Positions 7,289 through 14,620 are shown, counted from the stretch's first letter. The stretch is 24,133 nucleotides of DNA from TMED23 sp913054205 (GCA_046582495.1 JAYGEG010000147.1:1-24133), one strand, 5' to 3'. Program-made: numbers and translations. Notes: generated from the letters alone by a model not told the origin.

Positions 7289-8149
7289 TTACAGCGGCTC
7301 GTCGATAACTTTATTCTCAATCGCGCCGATGTTTTCAATCTCAATTCGCACAGTTTCACCAACTTTTAGAAAATTCTGAGGTTCGGCGAGAGCACCTACA
7401 CCGGCGGGCGTGCCGGTTGCGAGAATATCGCCCGGCTCCAAGGTCATCACGGTCGAGAGATAGGATATCTGCTCAAAACAATTAAAAATCATTTCGCCGG
7501 TATTGCCGCTTTGGCGGATATCACCATCGACAATCGTGGAGATTTTCAAACCGTGCGGATCACCGACTTCGTCTGGCGTGACGATCCAGGGTCCAACCGG
7601 GCCATGGGTATCCCAGGATTTTCCCAAAGTCGCCGTTGGCGAACGCATTTGCCAATCTCGGACGCTGACATCATTGGTGACAGTAAATCCCGCTATGACG
7701 CTCGCCGCCTTTTCAACCGAGACATGACGGCAACGCGTTCCGATCACCACGCCTAGCTCACATTCATAATCGAGTTCAGCCGAAACCTTGGGCATATGAA
7801 TGTCGTCATACGGGCCGCTCAAGCAAGATACCTGTTTATTAAACCATATTTGATATTCAGGCTTGGTCATGCCGAGCTTCGCAACTTCTTCAAGATGCGA
7901 GTCATAGTTCAAGCCAATCGCCAGATATTTTGACGCGTTCGGCACGGGCGTTTCTAATCTAACGTCGCTCAGGGCAAAAGCGCTGCCGACCGCCTTTGAG
8001 GCTGTATCTAAAGCATCGGGACCGGCGCCTAAAAAAGCCACCATCTCGGTTGGGAGATCCGGCGCTGCTGACGAAAGATCGATAATGCTGTCGCCAATTA
8101 CAACGCCAATTCGGGTCTCGCCGCTCTCTGTAAAAGTCGCTATTTTCAT
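7289..8149 (-). CDS. Fumarylacetoacetate hydrolase (FAH)-family protein
   Basis: A 286-residue enzyme of the FAH superfamily, Mg2+ or Mn2+-dependent hydrolases and decarboxylases of beta-diketo acids, acting at late steps of aromatic meta-cleavage or gentisate pathways. Seen: YLAIGLNYDSHLEE (75-88), the metal motif ELDYECELGVVIG (125-137, acidic residues Asp127, Glu129, Glu131), FTVTNDVSVRDWQ (155-167, Asp160), LGKSWDTHGPVGPWIV and the C-terminal GDILATGTPAGVG. The N-terminal about 70 residues form the usual short lid domain (KIATFTESGETRIGVV). AGGAAA precedes the ATG. It is 26 bp downstream of an NTF2-like gene and 36 bp upstream of a cupin gene. Exact substrate unknown. Confidence 0.92.
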   Translation of the reverse strand: MKIATFTESGETRIGVVIGDSIIDLSSAAPDLPTEMVAFLGAGPDALDTASKAVGSAFALSDVRLETPVPNASKYLAIGLNYDSHLEEVAKLGMTKPEYQIWFNKQVSCLSGPYDDIHMPKVSAELDYECELGVVIGTRCRHVSVEKAASVIAGFTVTNDVSVRDWQMRSPTATLGKSWDTHGPVGPWIVTPDEVGDPHGLKISTIVDGDIRQSGNTGEMIFNCFEQISYLSTVMTLEPGDILATGTPAGVGALAEPQNFLKVGETVRIEIENIGAIENKVIDEPL

Positions 8150-8175
8150 TGTATTTCCTGCATAGCTTTATGGAT

Positions 8176-8607
8176 TTAGATATCTGACTTGAAAACCAGC
8201 TCGAGACGACGCTCGGCGAAACGCCATCGCCCGTCATCGCCTTTTTCAAAGGTCTCGTATGAATCTCCAACGACGGTGGTTTCAGGAAACATCGGCGGCT
8301 CACCGGTCCCAATATAGGTCGTTGCTGTCACCACCGCTTCAATGCGATCCGCATCCACCGATAATATGCGCATATTTGACCAAAGATGACGAGATGATCG
8401 GCCTGCCTGTTTGGCGCGGCCTTCGAAGAGTTCTGTGAGATCGGCTTTCCCTTGAACCACCATGCCGGGCGCATTGAGGCAACCGTCTTCGGTGAATAGA
8501 TCGGGAATTTTATCGGCTTCGCCGTGATCGGCATACCAGCAAAAGGCGGTGATGATGTCTCCGAGTTTTTCTCGGAGGTCCGGGCTAATTTTAATGTTGT
8601 TGACCAA
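8176..8607 (-). CDS. NTF2-like / SnoaL-type protein
   Basis: A 143-residue protein with the cone-shaped NTF2-like fold: an N-terminal helix (LREKLGDIITAFCWYADHG), then LFTEDGCLNAPGMVVQGKAD, a central strand set and the C-terminal GRWRFAERRLELVFK. These proteins serve as small isomerases, cyclases or binding proteins in aromatic and steroid pathways. Start choice: a TTG at 8607 is preceded by GGAGGG with a 4-nt spacer, giving the N-terminus (M)VNNIKISPDL; a longer in-frame ORF back to 8679 would read through this site and through the cold-shock gene terminator, so I reject it. First gene of the NTF2-FAH-cupin run. No catalytic residues can be named with confidence. Confidence 0.82.
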   Translation of the reverse strand: MVNNIKISPDLREKLGDIITAFCWYADHGEADKIPDLFTEDGCLNAPGMVVQGKADLTELFEGRAKQAGRSSRHLWSNMRILSVDADRIEAVVTATTYIGTGEPPMFPETTVVGDSYETFEKGDDGRWRFAERRLELVFKSDI

Positions 8608-8660
8608 TTTACCCTCCCCAACAGTCTTGCCATAACATGGCATGCCGGTTCCAATTAGGC

Positions 8661-8692
8661 AAAAAAATAGGGCCTTCATTTTAGGCCCTATT
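8661..8692 (-). terminator. Rho-independent terminator of the cold-shock gene
   Basis: A perfect 9-bp stem, AATAGGGCC (8666-8674) with GGCCCTATT (8684-8692), and a 9-nt loop. Read on the minus strand, the stem is followed at once by seven T. It lies 20 bp after the stop of the cold-shock gene. Confidence 0.85.
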
Positions 8693-8712
8693 AGAAATTT
8701 TTTATCGTTCGA

Positions 8713-8922
8713 TTATTCTGAAATTGATATATTCTGCGCGGCCATTTTCCCATTACGGCCTTCAGCCAATTCATAATCAACTTTTTGTCCTTCATCCAGA
8801 CTGGTCAGTCCAGATTGCTCCACTGATGAAATATGTACAAAAGCGTCATCGCCGCCATCGTCAGGCACGATAAATCCGTATCCCTTTTGCAAATTAAACC
8901 ACTTCACTGTCCCCTTAGGCAT
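8713..8922 (-). CDS. CspA-family cold-shock protein
   Basis: A 69-residue single cold-shock domain, full length for the family. It opens MPKGTVKWFNLQKGYGFIV, containing RNP1 (KGYGFI), and continues with DAFVHISSVEQSG, containing RNP2 (FVHI). It binds single-stranded RNA or DNA and acts as an RNA chaperone. A strong GAGGAGG Shine-Dalgarno (8930-8936) lies before the ATG. It is monocistronic: a terminator follows immediately, and upstream there is a 238-bp gap to the next gene, which gives room for the long 5' leader often used by cold-shock mRNAs. Confidence 0.96.
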   Translation of the reverse strand: MPKGTVKWFNLQKGYGFIVPDDGGDDAFVHISSVEQSGLTSLDEGQKVDYELAEGRNGKMAAQNISISE

Positions 8923-9160
8923 TTAAGAACCTCCTCAATTGGGCTTATTAAATACTAATTCACCGTCCAAAACCGGCTTTAATACTATTCCAATTTTGTA
9001 GAAGATTCGCATGCCCCCTCTGGTGAAAGTCGGCAACAAACTGAACAAACCGGAAAAGATTACCTTTTATTTACAATGGATTGAGAAAAATCTCAACGGT
9101 GAAACCGTTTTTTTAGCGTTTTTACTCTAATTAGGGAGTTCTTATATAACCGTAAATTCT
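8923..9160. other. Intergenic region upstream of the cold-shock gene
   Basis: 238 bp without an ORF I would support. It holds the promoter and 5' leader of the cold-shock gene on the minus strand, and two adjoining hairpins at 9081-9109. I cannot place the -35 and -10 boxes with confidence. Confidence 0.5.
9081..9114. terminator. Double-hairpin, bidirectional terminator candidate
   Basis: TTGAGA/TCTCAA (9081-9096, loop AAAA) abuts AACGGT/ACCGTT (9095-9109, loop GAA). On the plus strand the second stem runs straight into seven T; on the minus strand the same stem is followed after four bases by five T. It probably ends the minus-strand dioxygenase transcript, but the better T-tract is on the plus strand, where no gene precedes it. 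Confidence 0.55.
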
Positions 9161-10138
9161 TCAATTTTTTGCGTCGTCCAGCTCTCTTTCGAGCTGTCTT
9201 TTGGGTGCATGTCCACCATGTTTTTCCGTTAGATTTTCCGGCAGTGGACTTTTGTTGTTTTGCACCAAAGAAGCATCTGCTGCATCTGAAAAAGGCATTA
9301 CCATGTCGCCTTTGATCGTAACGCGATCCAATTTGCGGCGCTGAGGAAAATAATCGTGCACAGCATAGTGCTGGGTAGATCGATTGTCCCAAATAACAAC
9401 AGTATCGACCGCCCAATGATGACGATATTGGAACTCCGGAATTTTGGCTTGATCGAACAATTGAGTGAGCAAATTGCGGCTTTCAACCTCGCCCATCCCT
9501 TTGATTTGTATAGTAAATTGGGGATTTACGAACAAAACAGGTTTGCCTGAAATTGGGTGTTTGCGGATGACAGGATGCACGATTGGCGGATACCGATCTT
9601 CGTAATAACGAAGATCAGCTTTGCTTTGCTCATCGCTGCCAAAAAGCGCTCGAAAAGGCTTAAAATCATGGATGGCTTCTAGGCCGGAAATGAATTGTTT
9701 CATCCGGTCGCTCAATCCTTCATAGGCTGATGTCATGCTCGCAAACATCGTGTCGCCCCCGACTTCAGGTATCACCAAACCATGCAGCATTGTTGCCATC
9801 GGAGGATCGGCGCGAAATGTTTCATCGGTATGCCAAACATCGGTTGAAAAAGGCGGATTTTCAGCATCATTATCAAATATAATTAATTCCGGAGTTTCAT
9901 CACTATTGGGCGAAAAAGGGTGAACACTGAGCTCGCCAAATCTTTTGGCAAACTCAATTTGTTGCTCGGAAGATATTGGCTGATCTTGGAAAACCAGCAA
10001 TTCGTGTTCAACAAAGGCGTCTTCGATGACGTTAAATGTCTCCTCATCCAGCGATTGCGTTAAATCGACGCCCTGAATTTCGGCGGCCAAATGTGCGCCC
10101 TTTTGGACGACTTTTACGTTTTTAGCTGAATTCGCCAC
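9161..10138 (-). CDS. TauD/TfdA-family Fe(II)/2-oxoglutarate dioxygenase
   Basis: A 325-residue cytosolic dioxygenase of the taurine/2,4-D dioxygenase family. The facial triad is visible: His103 and Asp105 in VWHTDETF and His257 in IWDNRSTQHYAVHDY; Arg residues in RRKLDRVTI (268, 272) would bind the 2-oxoglutarate carboxylate. The length is slightly above TauD (about 283) because of a C-terminal polar tail of about 45 residues ending in a charged helix. The start is GTG at 10138 with AGGAG 7 nt upstream; an overlapping ATG is out of frame. It follows two YeeE/YedE genes by 33 bp on the same strand, which supports a role in sulfur release from a sulfonate or sulfate ester, but other TauD-family substrates are possible. 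Confidence 0.92.
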   Translation of the reverse strand: MANSAKNVKVVQKGAHLAAEIQGVDLTQSLDEETFNVIEDAFVEHELLVFQDQPISSEQQIEFAKRFGELSVHPFSPNSDETPELIIFDNDAENPPFSTDVWHTDETFRADPPMATMLHGLVIPEVGGDTMFASMTSAYEGLSDRMKQFISGLEAIHDFKPFRALFGSDEQSKADLRYYEDRYPPIVHPVIRKHPISGKPVLFVNPQFTIQIKGMGEVESRNLLTQLFDQAKIPEFQYRHHWAVDTVVIWDNRSTQHYAVHDYFPQRRKLDRVTIKGDMVMPFSDAADASLVQNNKSPLPENLTEKHGGHAPKRQLERELDDAKN

Positions 10139-10171
10139 ATACCCTCTCCTATATCATTATTATCGAATAGG

Positions 10172-10603
10172 TTACGCCGTTACTTCAACGGCTCTTTTGT
10201 CCCACATATTCACAGCCAGCATGCCAACGAGCATCACAATTACGAAAATAAAGATGCCGGAATTGTTGAGCGTAAGAGCTGAGAATGCGGGGCCTGGGCA
10301 ATATCCAGCCAGTCCCCATCCAATGCCAAATAGCGCAGATCCACCGAGCAGGCGCCCGTCAAAGTCTTCTTTGGTTGGAATTTGGAAACTTGCAGCCCAG
10401 ATCGGTTTGCCTTGTCTAAAGGCCAAACGATAGCCGGTAAAGGTGACGACAATCGCCCCCACCATCACAAAGATCAGTGACGGGTTCCAATTTCCTGCAA
10501 CATCCAAGAAACCGATAATATTTGCTGGGTTGGTCATGCCACCAATATCAAGACCAATACCAAATAACGTGCCAGACACCAAAGCTACGATTATGCTTTT
10601 CAT
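10172..10603 (-). CDS. YeeE/YedE family (DUF6691) transporter half
   Basis: A 143-residue membrane protein with about four transmembrane segments and the YeeE/YedE signatures GTLFGIGLDIGGMTNP (10-25), FGIGWGLAGYCPGPAF and a C-terminal hydrophobic helix. The family includes the thiosulfate importer TsuA (YeeE), which passes thiosulfate through conserved Cys residues; here the GYCPGPA cysteine is present. In many proteobacteria the channel is split in two genes, and this is the second half. The ATG at 10603 has a perfect AGGAGG Shine-Dalgarno lying at the end of the upstream gene; a longer in-frame extension upstream overlaps that gene and is not a real start. Five bases separate it from the first half. 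Confidence 0.9.
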   Translation of the reverse strand: MKSIIVALVSGTLFGIGLDIGGMTNPANIIGFLDVAGNWNPSLIFVMVGAIVVTFTGYRLAFRQGKPIWAASFQIPTKEDFDGRLLGGSALFGIGWGLAGYCPGPAFSALTLNNSGIFIFVIVMLVGMLAVNMWDKRAVEVTA

Positions 10604-10608
10604 GTGAG

Positions 10609-11034
10609 CTATCCTCCTGCCAGCAAATGGCGGGAAACGAAGACGGTAACGCCTGCAAAAAGCATAAATGTTACCGTCGCGACGATGGATCGCATGGACA
10701 ATCTTGAAATGCCGCATACCCCGTGACCGCTGGTACAACCCGACCCGATAGAGGTGCCGATCCCGACAAGCAATCCTCCAACGACAAGAATGCCGGTTGT
10801 TGCCGCTGGCGCGACACCGTTAGAGGCGCCGGTTGTAATCTTTAACAGAACTGGCCCCAGAATTAGGCCAACGACAAACGCAATCCGCCAGCCCAAATCC
10901 GATCCGACGGCGCGAAATAATATCCCGCCAGCAATGCCGCTAATGCCGGCGACGCGGCCTGAAAACAGCATCAGTAAAACGCTTCCAAGACCCAAAATAG
11001 CGCCGCCGATCAAAGGATTAACAATCATTTCCAT
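10609..11034 (-). CDS. YeeE/YedE family transporter half (TsuA-like N-terminal part)
   Basis: A 141-residue membrane protein with four or five hydrophobic helices. It carries GGAILGLGSVLLMLFSGRVA, GISGIAGG (31-38) and the diagnostic GSGCTSGHGVCGISRLS (98-113), whose Cys100 and Cys107 correspond to the thiol relay of the YeeE/YedE thiosulfate transport family. Together with the next gene it makes one complete two-part importer for thiosulfate or a related reduced sulfur species. AGGA lies 7 nt before the ATG. It is the first gene of the set followed by the second transporter half and a TauD-family dioxygenase. The transported species is inferred from the family. Confidence 0.9.
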   Translation of the reverse strand: MEMIVNPLIGGAILGLGSVLLMLFSGRVAGISGIAGGILFRAVGSDLGWRIAFVVGLILGPVLLKITTGASNGVAPAATTGILVVGGLLVGIGTSIGSGCTSGHGVCGISRLSMRSIVATVTFMLFAGVTVFVSRHLLAGG

Positions 11035-11107
11035 TTTTACATCCTATCTCAGTATCAATACTTTGCAGACAATTTATACCAGATAAACCTAATATTACCG
11101 ATCTATT

Positions 11108-11485
11108 TTAAAGTGCTGGCGGCAAATTCACCGTACAATTTTCACCATCTTTTGTCGTCTCCGCATGCGCCATTAGGTTAGCCATTACTTCCATAGAAGT
11201 ATCAATCACCCAACGGGTTTGCGCCTCGCCGATTTCATTTTCTGCAGCAATTACTTCAGGCAAGATATGTTGTTGGAGAAAGCCGGCGACACCCGCCAAA
11301 GCACGTGCTGTCAGCCGCAGCTTACGGTCTTTTACGATAAATGAATTACCGCTCTCTAAAATCTCCGCGATGCGCTCAAGTTCCGCCATCATTTCGGTGA
11401 TCTCGGGCGTCTCGCGTTCGGTTTTATTTGCGGCAAATCGGAGATAACCCGCATAAAAGTTGTAATCGGTCATTAGGCCAGCCAT
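11108..11485 (-). CDS. Conserved-looking helical protein, function unknown
   Basis: A 125-residue, mostly helical, soluble protein without signal peptide. It begins MAGLMTDYNFYAGYLRFAAN and contains several amphipathic helices with many Glu and Ala residues (about 25-60), a basic segment FIVKDRKLRLTARAL, and ends NLPPAL. I do not recognise a family. Two starts are possible, ATG 11485 and ATG 11473 (giving MTDYNFY); neither has a clear Shine-Dalgarno. The start faces the divergent YaiI-type gene with 37 bp between, so their promoters must overlap. It lies downstream of nothing on its own strand that looks related, and its 3' end is 74 bp from the YeeE/YedE start, allowing read-through into the sulfur operon. 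Confidence 0.68.
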   Translation of the reverse strand: MAGLMTDYNFYAGYLRFAANKTERETPEITEMMAELERIAEILESGNSFIVKDRKLRLTARALAGVAGFLQQHILPEVIAAENEIGEAQTRWVIDTSMEVMANLMAHAETTKDGENCTVNLPPAL

Positions 11486-11522
11486 AAGTTAAATCTAATC
11501 CCTAATAACACACGAGGTCAGC

Positions 11523-11969
11523 TTGCAGGAAATTTATGTGGATGCAGATGCATGTCCTGTCAAAGACGAAGTGATAAAAGTCGCGGCGCGGCATAATCTC
11601 AAAGTTTTTATGGTTAGTGACGGCGGCGTCAGGCCCTATCCAAGCCCGCTCGTAGAATTGGTAATTGTCGAGCAAGGTGCTGACGCGGCGGATGATTGGA
11701 TCGCCGAGCACATTGGCATCAAAGATATTGTCGTCACCAGTGATATTCCATTGGCGGCCCGATGTCTGGAAAACGGCGCGTCAGCACTAAAGCCCAATGG
11801 CGAGGCATTTACGGAGAACTCTATCGGCATGGCGCTGGCGACCCGAGATTTAATGCAGGGCCTCCGTGAAACCGGCGAGATAACCGGCGGCCCCCGCCCC
11901 TTTTCGAAACGCGATCGCTCGGAATTTCTAAATGCGCTAGAAGTCGCCGCACAAAAGTTAATTAAGTGA
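11523..11969 (+). CDS. YaiI/YqxD family (DUF188, UPF0178) protein
   Basis: A 148-residue protein of the DUF188 family, a PIN-like nuclease-fold group of unsettled function. It has IYVDADACPVKDEV (4-17) with the acidic pair Asp7 and Asp9, VTSDIPLAARCLENGA in the middle and GGPRPFSKRDRSEF near the C-terminus, all family hallmarks, and the usual length of about 150. The start is TTG at 11523 with GAGGT upstream (spacer about 4 nt); no ATG is available without losing the conserved first strand. It is divergent from the unknown gene ending upstream and convergent with the membrane protein at 12066. A cellular role is not known for the family. Confidence 0.92.
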   Translation: MQEIYVDADACPVKDEVIKVAARHNLKVFMVSDGGVRPYPSPLVELVIVEQGADAADDWIAEHIGIKDIVVTSDIPLAARCLENGASALKPNGEAFTENSIGMALATRDLMQGLRETGEITGGPRPFSKRDRSEFLNALEVAAQKLIK

Positions 11970-12065
11970 CAGTCGCTTAATTATTTGCGAATTTTTGACG
12001 ATGCGTTGTTGCATCGTGATAGGGAGCTTAACCTCCCTGAAATTGGAAATAAAGTTAAAGAGCTT

Positions 12066-13436
12066 TTATAACGTTGCGTGGCGCAGCGCGATGATAAACG
12101 CCATCATCAAAACAGCATTAAAAAATACTGAATACGGCGTCCATTTCCAACCGATGATATGCGACGGCACACCAGTAAAGCGTGACATAAAGAGTGTCGT
12201 CCCGGAATAGGGTGAAATCATGGTGCTTAAGCCCCAGCATCCAAGATAGACCAGCCCCAGCACCCAATCCCTCATACCAATGACTTCCGGTGGAATGAGT
12301 GCGCTCAATGACAGCACAACAATAACCGGATGCAGCCCCATGAGCCCGCAGCCAATAAAAATGGTCGTGATCGCAATGATCCGCGCATCGATCCACGGCA
12401 GCACGGCATCGAGCTGCGCGGTCAGATTTTCCGTCGGTATGATCGTCGCTATGCCGATACCAAAAACATTCGCCGCGACAAACATCAGCGCCTCATTTCT
12501 AAGATTTGCCAAGCTGGATATGACCTGATGGGACATTGAGCTCAAACGATCAATGGTACCAAATTGGCGTTCACCCAAGGTCACGTACCAAATCAGACCG
12601 AACGGCGGGCAAACAATTCCAAGGGCAATGGGAATGCTCACCTTGGTGAGATTGAGAACCAGCATTACCAACCCGATCAAAGATGCCAACAAAAGAACGG
12701 TTTTGACAATTTTGAGCGGCGGGCGCGGCGGAACATTCGGCTGCTCAGACGTAAGGACTTTCTTTCTGGGATAGCGCATGCGATCAAAGAGCCAGCCTCC
12801 TAAAATCATAATGACCGCCATCGCAAGTCCCTGGAAGACAACCTCAGACCAAGATATGGTCGGAATGGCAACGAGCACTACGATCATGCCGATGTAAAAA
12901 GGTGACCAGGCCGATGCACTGGTAAAGCCATGCATGATGGCAACGCTTAATCGCCGATGGAGGACCTCATCCGAGCGGTCTTTAAGAAGCGGGGAAAGCA
13001 AGCCCACCGCCGCGACATTCAAAAGGGCACCCAAAATATGAACGCCAATTGAAAGCCCTAAAAACCGGCGGCCCGGCGGTTGGTTCATGATTGCGTCGCG
13101 AGCGGATTTTAAAGATGGACTTTGACCGACCGGCAATTGCAGCCAGGCAACGGCAAAAAACAGCAATAAAAACATACGTGATCGCGCCACACCGTCTATC
13201 AATGTTTCCCGCAACGTGTCGCTCTCAAACGCCGCAAATATCCCAATGGCAAAGAGTGTCAATCCAGCAATGCGTTGTTTACTCGGGATCGCGCTAAACT
13301 GCAGCACAAGGAAAAATAGAATCAATCCCACTGTTATTAGATTGAGCTGTGGAGACTCAACAAAAGCGCTTACAATTGCCAGAAGGCAAATGCTGAAATA
13401 AACCCACGCAGACAGTGTGAGGCGGTCAGAACTCAT
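12066..13436 (-). CDS. Polytopic inner-membrane protein, probable transporter of unknown specificity
   Basis: About 456 residues with roughly 11-12 predicted hydrophobic segments, arranged as two blocks separated by a hydrophilic, proline-containing loop (RMRYPRKKVLTSEQPNVPP). Notable segments are GVHILGALLNVAAVGLL, HGFTSASAWSPFYIGM in the first half and GCWGLSTMISPYSGTTLFMS near the C-terminus; the paired re-entrant-like loops rich in Ser, Pro and Gly recall ion-transporter-superfamily carriers (CitM/ArsB/TRAP-like fold), but I cannot assign a family. The start chosen is ATG 13436 (MSSDRLTLSAW), preceded by GGA at 8 nt; an upstream in-frame ATG at 13475 has no Shine-Dalgarno. Monocistronic by context; divergent from the GFA-family gene, with about 96 bp between. 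Confidence 0.8.
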   Translation of the reverse strand: MSSDRLTLSAWVYFSICLLAIVSAFVESPQLNLITVGLILFFLVLQFSAIPSKQRIAGLTLFAIGIFAAFESDTLRETLIDGVARSRMFLLLFFAVAWLQLPVGQSPSLKSARDAIMNQPPGRRFLGLSIGVHILGALLNVAAVGLLSPLLKDRSDEVLHRRLSVAIMHGFTSASAWSPFYIGMIVVLVAIPTISWSEVVFQGLAMAVIMILGGWLFDRMRYPRKKVLTSEQPNVPPRPPLKIVKTVLLLASLIGLVMLVLNLTKVSIPIALGIVCPPFGLIWYVTLGERQFGTIDRLSSMSHQVISSLANLRNEALMFVAANVFGIGIATIIPTENLTAQLDAVLPWIDARIIAITTIFIGCGLMGLHPVIVVLSLSALIPPEVIGMRDWVLGLVYLGCWGLSTMISPYSGTTLFMSRFTGVPSHIIGWKWTPYSVFFNAVLMMAFIIALRHATL

Positions 13437-13532
13437 TTTTTGTTTCCATATAAGTGTTGAAGGCCGGTTGATCATAAGTTTCTATGGGACCAACACAATG
13501 ATTATCAGGGATTTTCAGAGGAGGAGTTCCAC

Positions 13533-13949
13533 ATGGCAAAAATTACCGGCGGATGTTTATGCGGTGCCATTCGGTATGAAATCGAAGGCGAGCCGTTCCG
13601 AATTGCCAACTGCCATTGCGACGATTGCCGCAAAGCAACAGGCTCAGCCTATGCCACCAATATATTTTTTCAGGAAGACCAAATAACGCTTCTTCAAGGT
13701 ACCCTAAAAATATTCGAACACACGGCAGACAGCGGCAATACGATGTTCAAAGAATTCTGTGACACCTGTGGCTCACAAGTTTTAGCCGGCGGATCCATGC
13801 GCCCCGGTGTTAAAAACGTCAAAGTAGGCAGTATCGACGACGCGAGTTTTGTAATACCCGACGTCAATCTCTACACCTCGCACGCACTCAGCTGCACGCA
13901 TATCGACGATAATTTTGAAATCTTCGAAGCCATGTCTCCGCCGGCATAA
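13533..13949 (+). CDS. GFA/CENP-V family zinc protein
   Basis: A 138-residue protein of the glutathione-dependent formaldehyde-activating (GFA/CENP-V/Mss4-like) fold. The zinc ligands are visible: Cys8 and Cys10 in GGCLCGAIRYE, Cys27, Cys29 and Cys32 in NCHCDDCRKATGS, and Cys76 and Cys79 in FCDTCGSQ. The length and motif spacing match the family. Many members are annotated as S-(hydroxymethyl)glutathione synthase-like, but most have no proven activity. The AGGAGGAG Shine-Dalgarno is strong. It converges with the glutathione transferase gene, the stops being 2 bp apart, across a GC-rich palindrome. The pairing with a glutathione transferase is suggestive of thiol-dependent detoxification but may be coincidence. 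Confidence 0.93.
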   Translation: MAKITGGCLCGAIRYEIEGEPFRIANCHCDDCRKATGSAYATNIFFQEDQITLLQGTLKIFEHTADSGNTMFKEFCDTCGSQVLAGGSMRPGVKNVKVGSIDDASFVIPDVNLYTSHALSCTHIDDNFEIFEAMSPPA

Positions 13950-13951
13950 TT

Positions 13952-14617
13952 CTAACCCCTCCCGTCAAGGGAGGGGAAATAAGTTTTTTCATCCCCCGCC
14001 TGCCAGACCGGGTATTTGGTCATGATTGCAGTGAAAGGCTCGGATGTGAGAATGCCGTCGAGCCATTTTTGCAGTTGAGGATAGGGGGCACCGTCAAACC
14101 AGTCCCGGTCCGTATTGGCAAACTGCCTGATAAACGGCGCGATGGCGTAATCGGCAAGCACTGGCTTAACACCAAACAGATAAGCCTGTGCGGCTAGGCG
14201 ATCGTTCAAGAGAGTCAAAAATTTCTCACCTTCTGATCTGTGATGAAGCGGGTCCTCGCCTTCGTAGCGATTGGCATATTTATAACGATCGAGATTGTCC
14301 TTAAAGTCGCCGTCCGCCGCTTGGATCAAAGCGAGCATCTCATCGCGATCTCCAATCTCTGGCTCGAACCAATTCAACGGATCATTGCGCTTCAAACTCC
14401 AGAGCATGATCTCTAGACTTTCTTCCAGCACGGCGCCGTCTTCAAGTTGCAGAACCGGAACGGTGGCCTTTGGCGATTGCTCTATCATTTCGAGCGGCTT
14501 GTCGCGCAGCAGCACTTCCCGCAGCTCGCAGGTTTGGCCACTGACATAAAGTGCCATTCTTGCCCGCATCGCATAGGGACACCGCCGAAAGCTATAAAGG
14601 ATGGGATAACCTGCCAC
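13952..14617 (-). CDS. Glutathione S-transferase family protein
   Basis: A 221-residue protein. The N-terminal thioredoxin-like domain opens ILYSFRRCPYAMRARMAL, with Cys13 in a CPYA motif like omega or glutaredoxin-like GSTs, and continues with KATVPVLQLEDGAVLEES (cis-Pro and Glu-Ser for glutathione). The C-terminal helical domain follows, with VLADYAIAPFIRQF as the N-capping motif. The start is GTG at 14617, three bases after the stop of trhO, so translation is probably coupled. The last residues (FPSLDGRG) are encoded by a GC-rich inverted repeat that looks like a terminator or dispersed intergenic repeat, so the original stop may have been a little earlier. Substrate unknown. Confidence 0.9.
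   Translation of the reverse strand: MAGYPILYSFRRCPYAMRARMALYVSGQTCELREVLLRDKPLEMIEQSPKATVPVLQLEDGAVLEESLEIMLWSLKRNDPLNWFEPEIGDRDEMLALIQAADGDFKDNLDRYKYANRYEGEDPLHHRSEGEKFLTLLNDRLAAQAYLFGVKPVLADYAIAPFIRQFANTDRDWFDGAPYPQLQKWLDGILTSEPFTAIMTKYPVWQAGDEKTYFPSLDGRG
13956..13976. terminator. GC-rich perfect palindrome between convergent genes
   Basis: CCCCTCCC (13956-13963), a 5-nt loop, and GGGAGGGG (13969-13976). It lies between the stop of the GFA gene and inside the last codons of the glutathione transferase. A run of six T follows about 10 nt later on the plus strand, so it may act as a terminator for the GFA gene. It also resembles short dispersed palindromes of alphaproteobacterial intergenic regions. 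Confidence 0.6.
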
Positions 14618-14620
14618 CGA

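Noticed and set aside
8608..8679. 24-residue N-terminal extension of the NTF2-like protein.
   Set aside because: It spans the strong GGAGGG site and the loop of the cold-shock terminator; the TTG at 8607 is the better start.
11998..12017. ACGATGC/GCATCGT hairpin between the YaiI and membrane-protein genes, as a terminator.
   Set aside because: Neither strand has a T-run directly after the stem; an AT-rich stem just before it is also weak.
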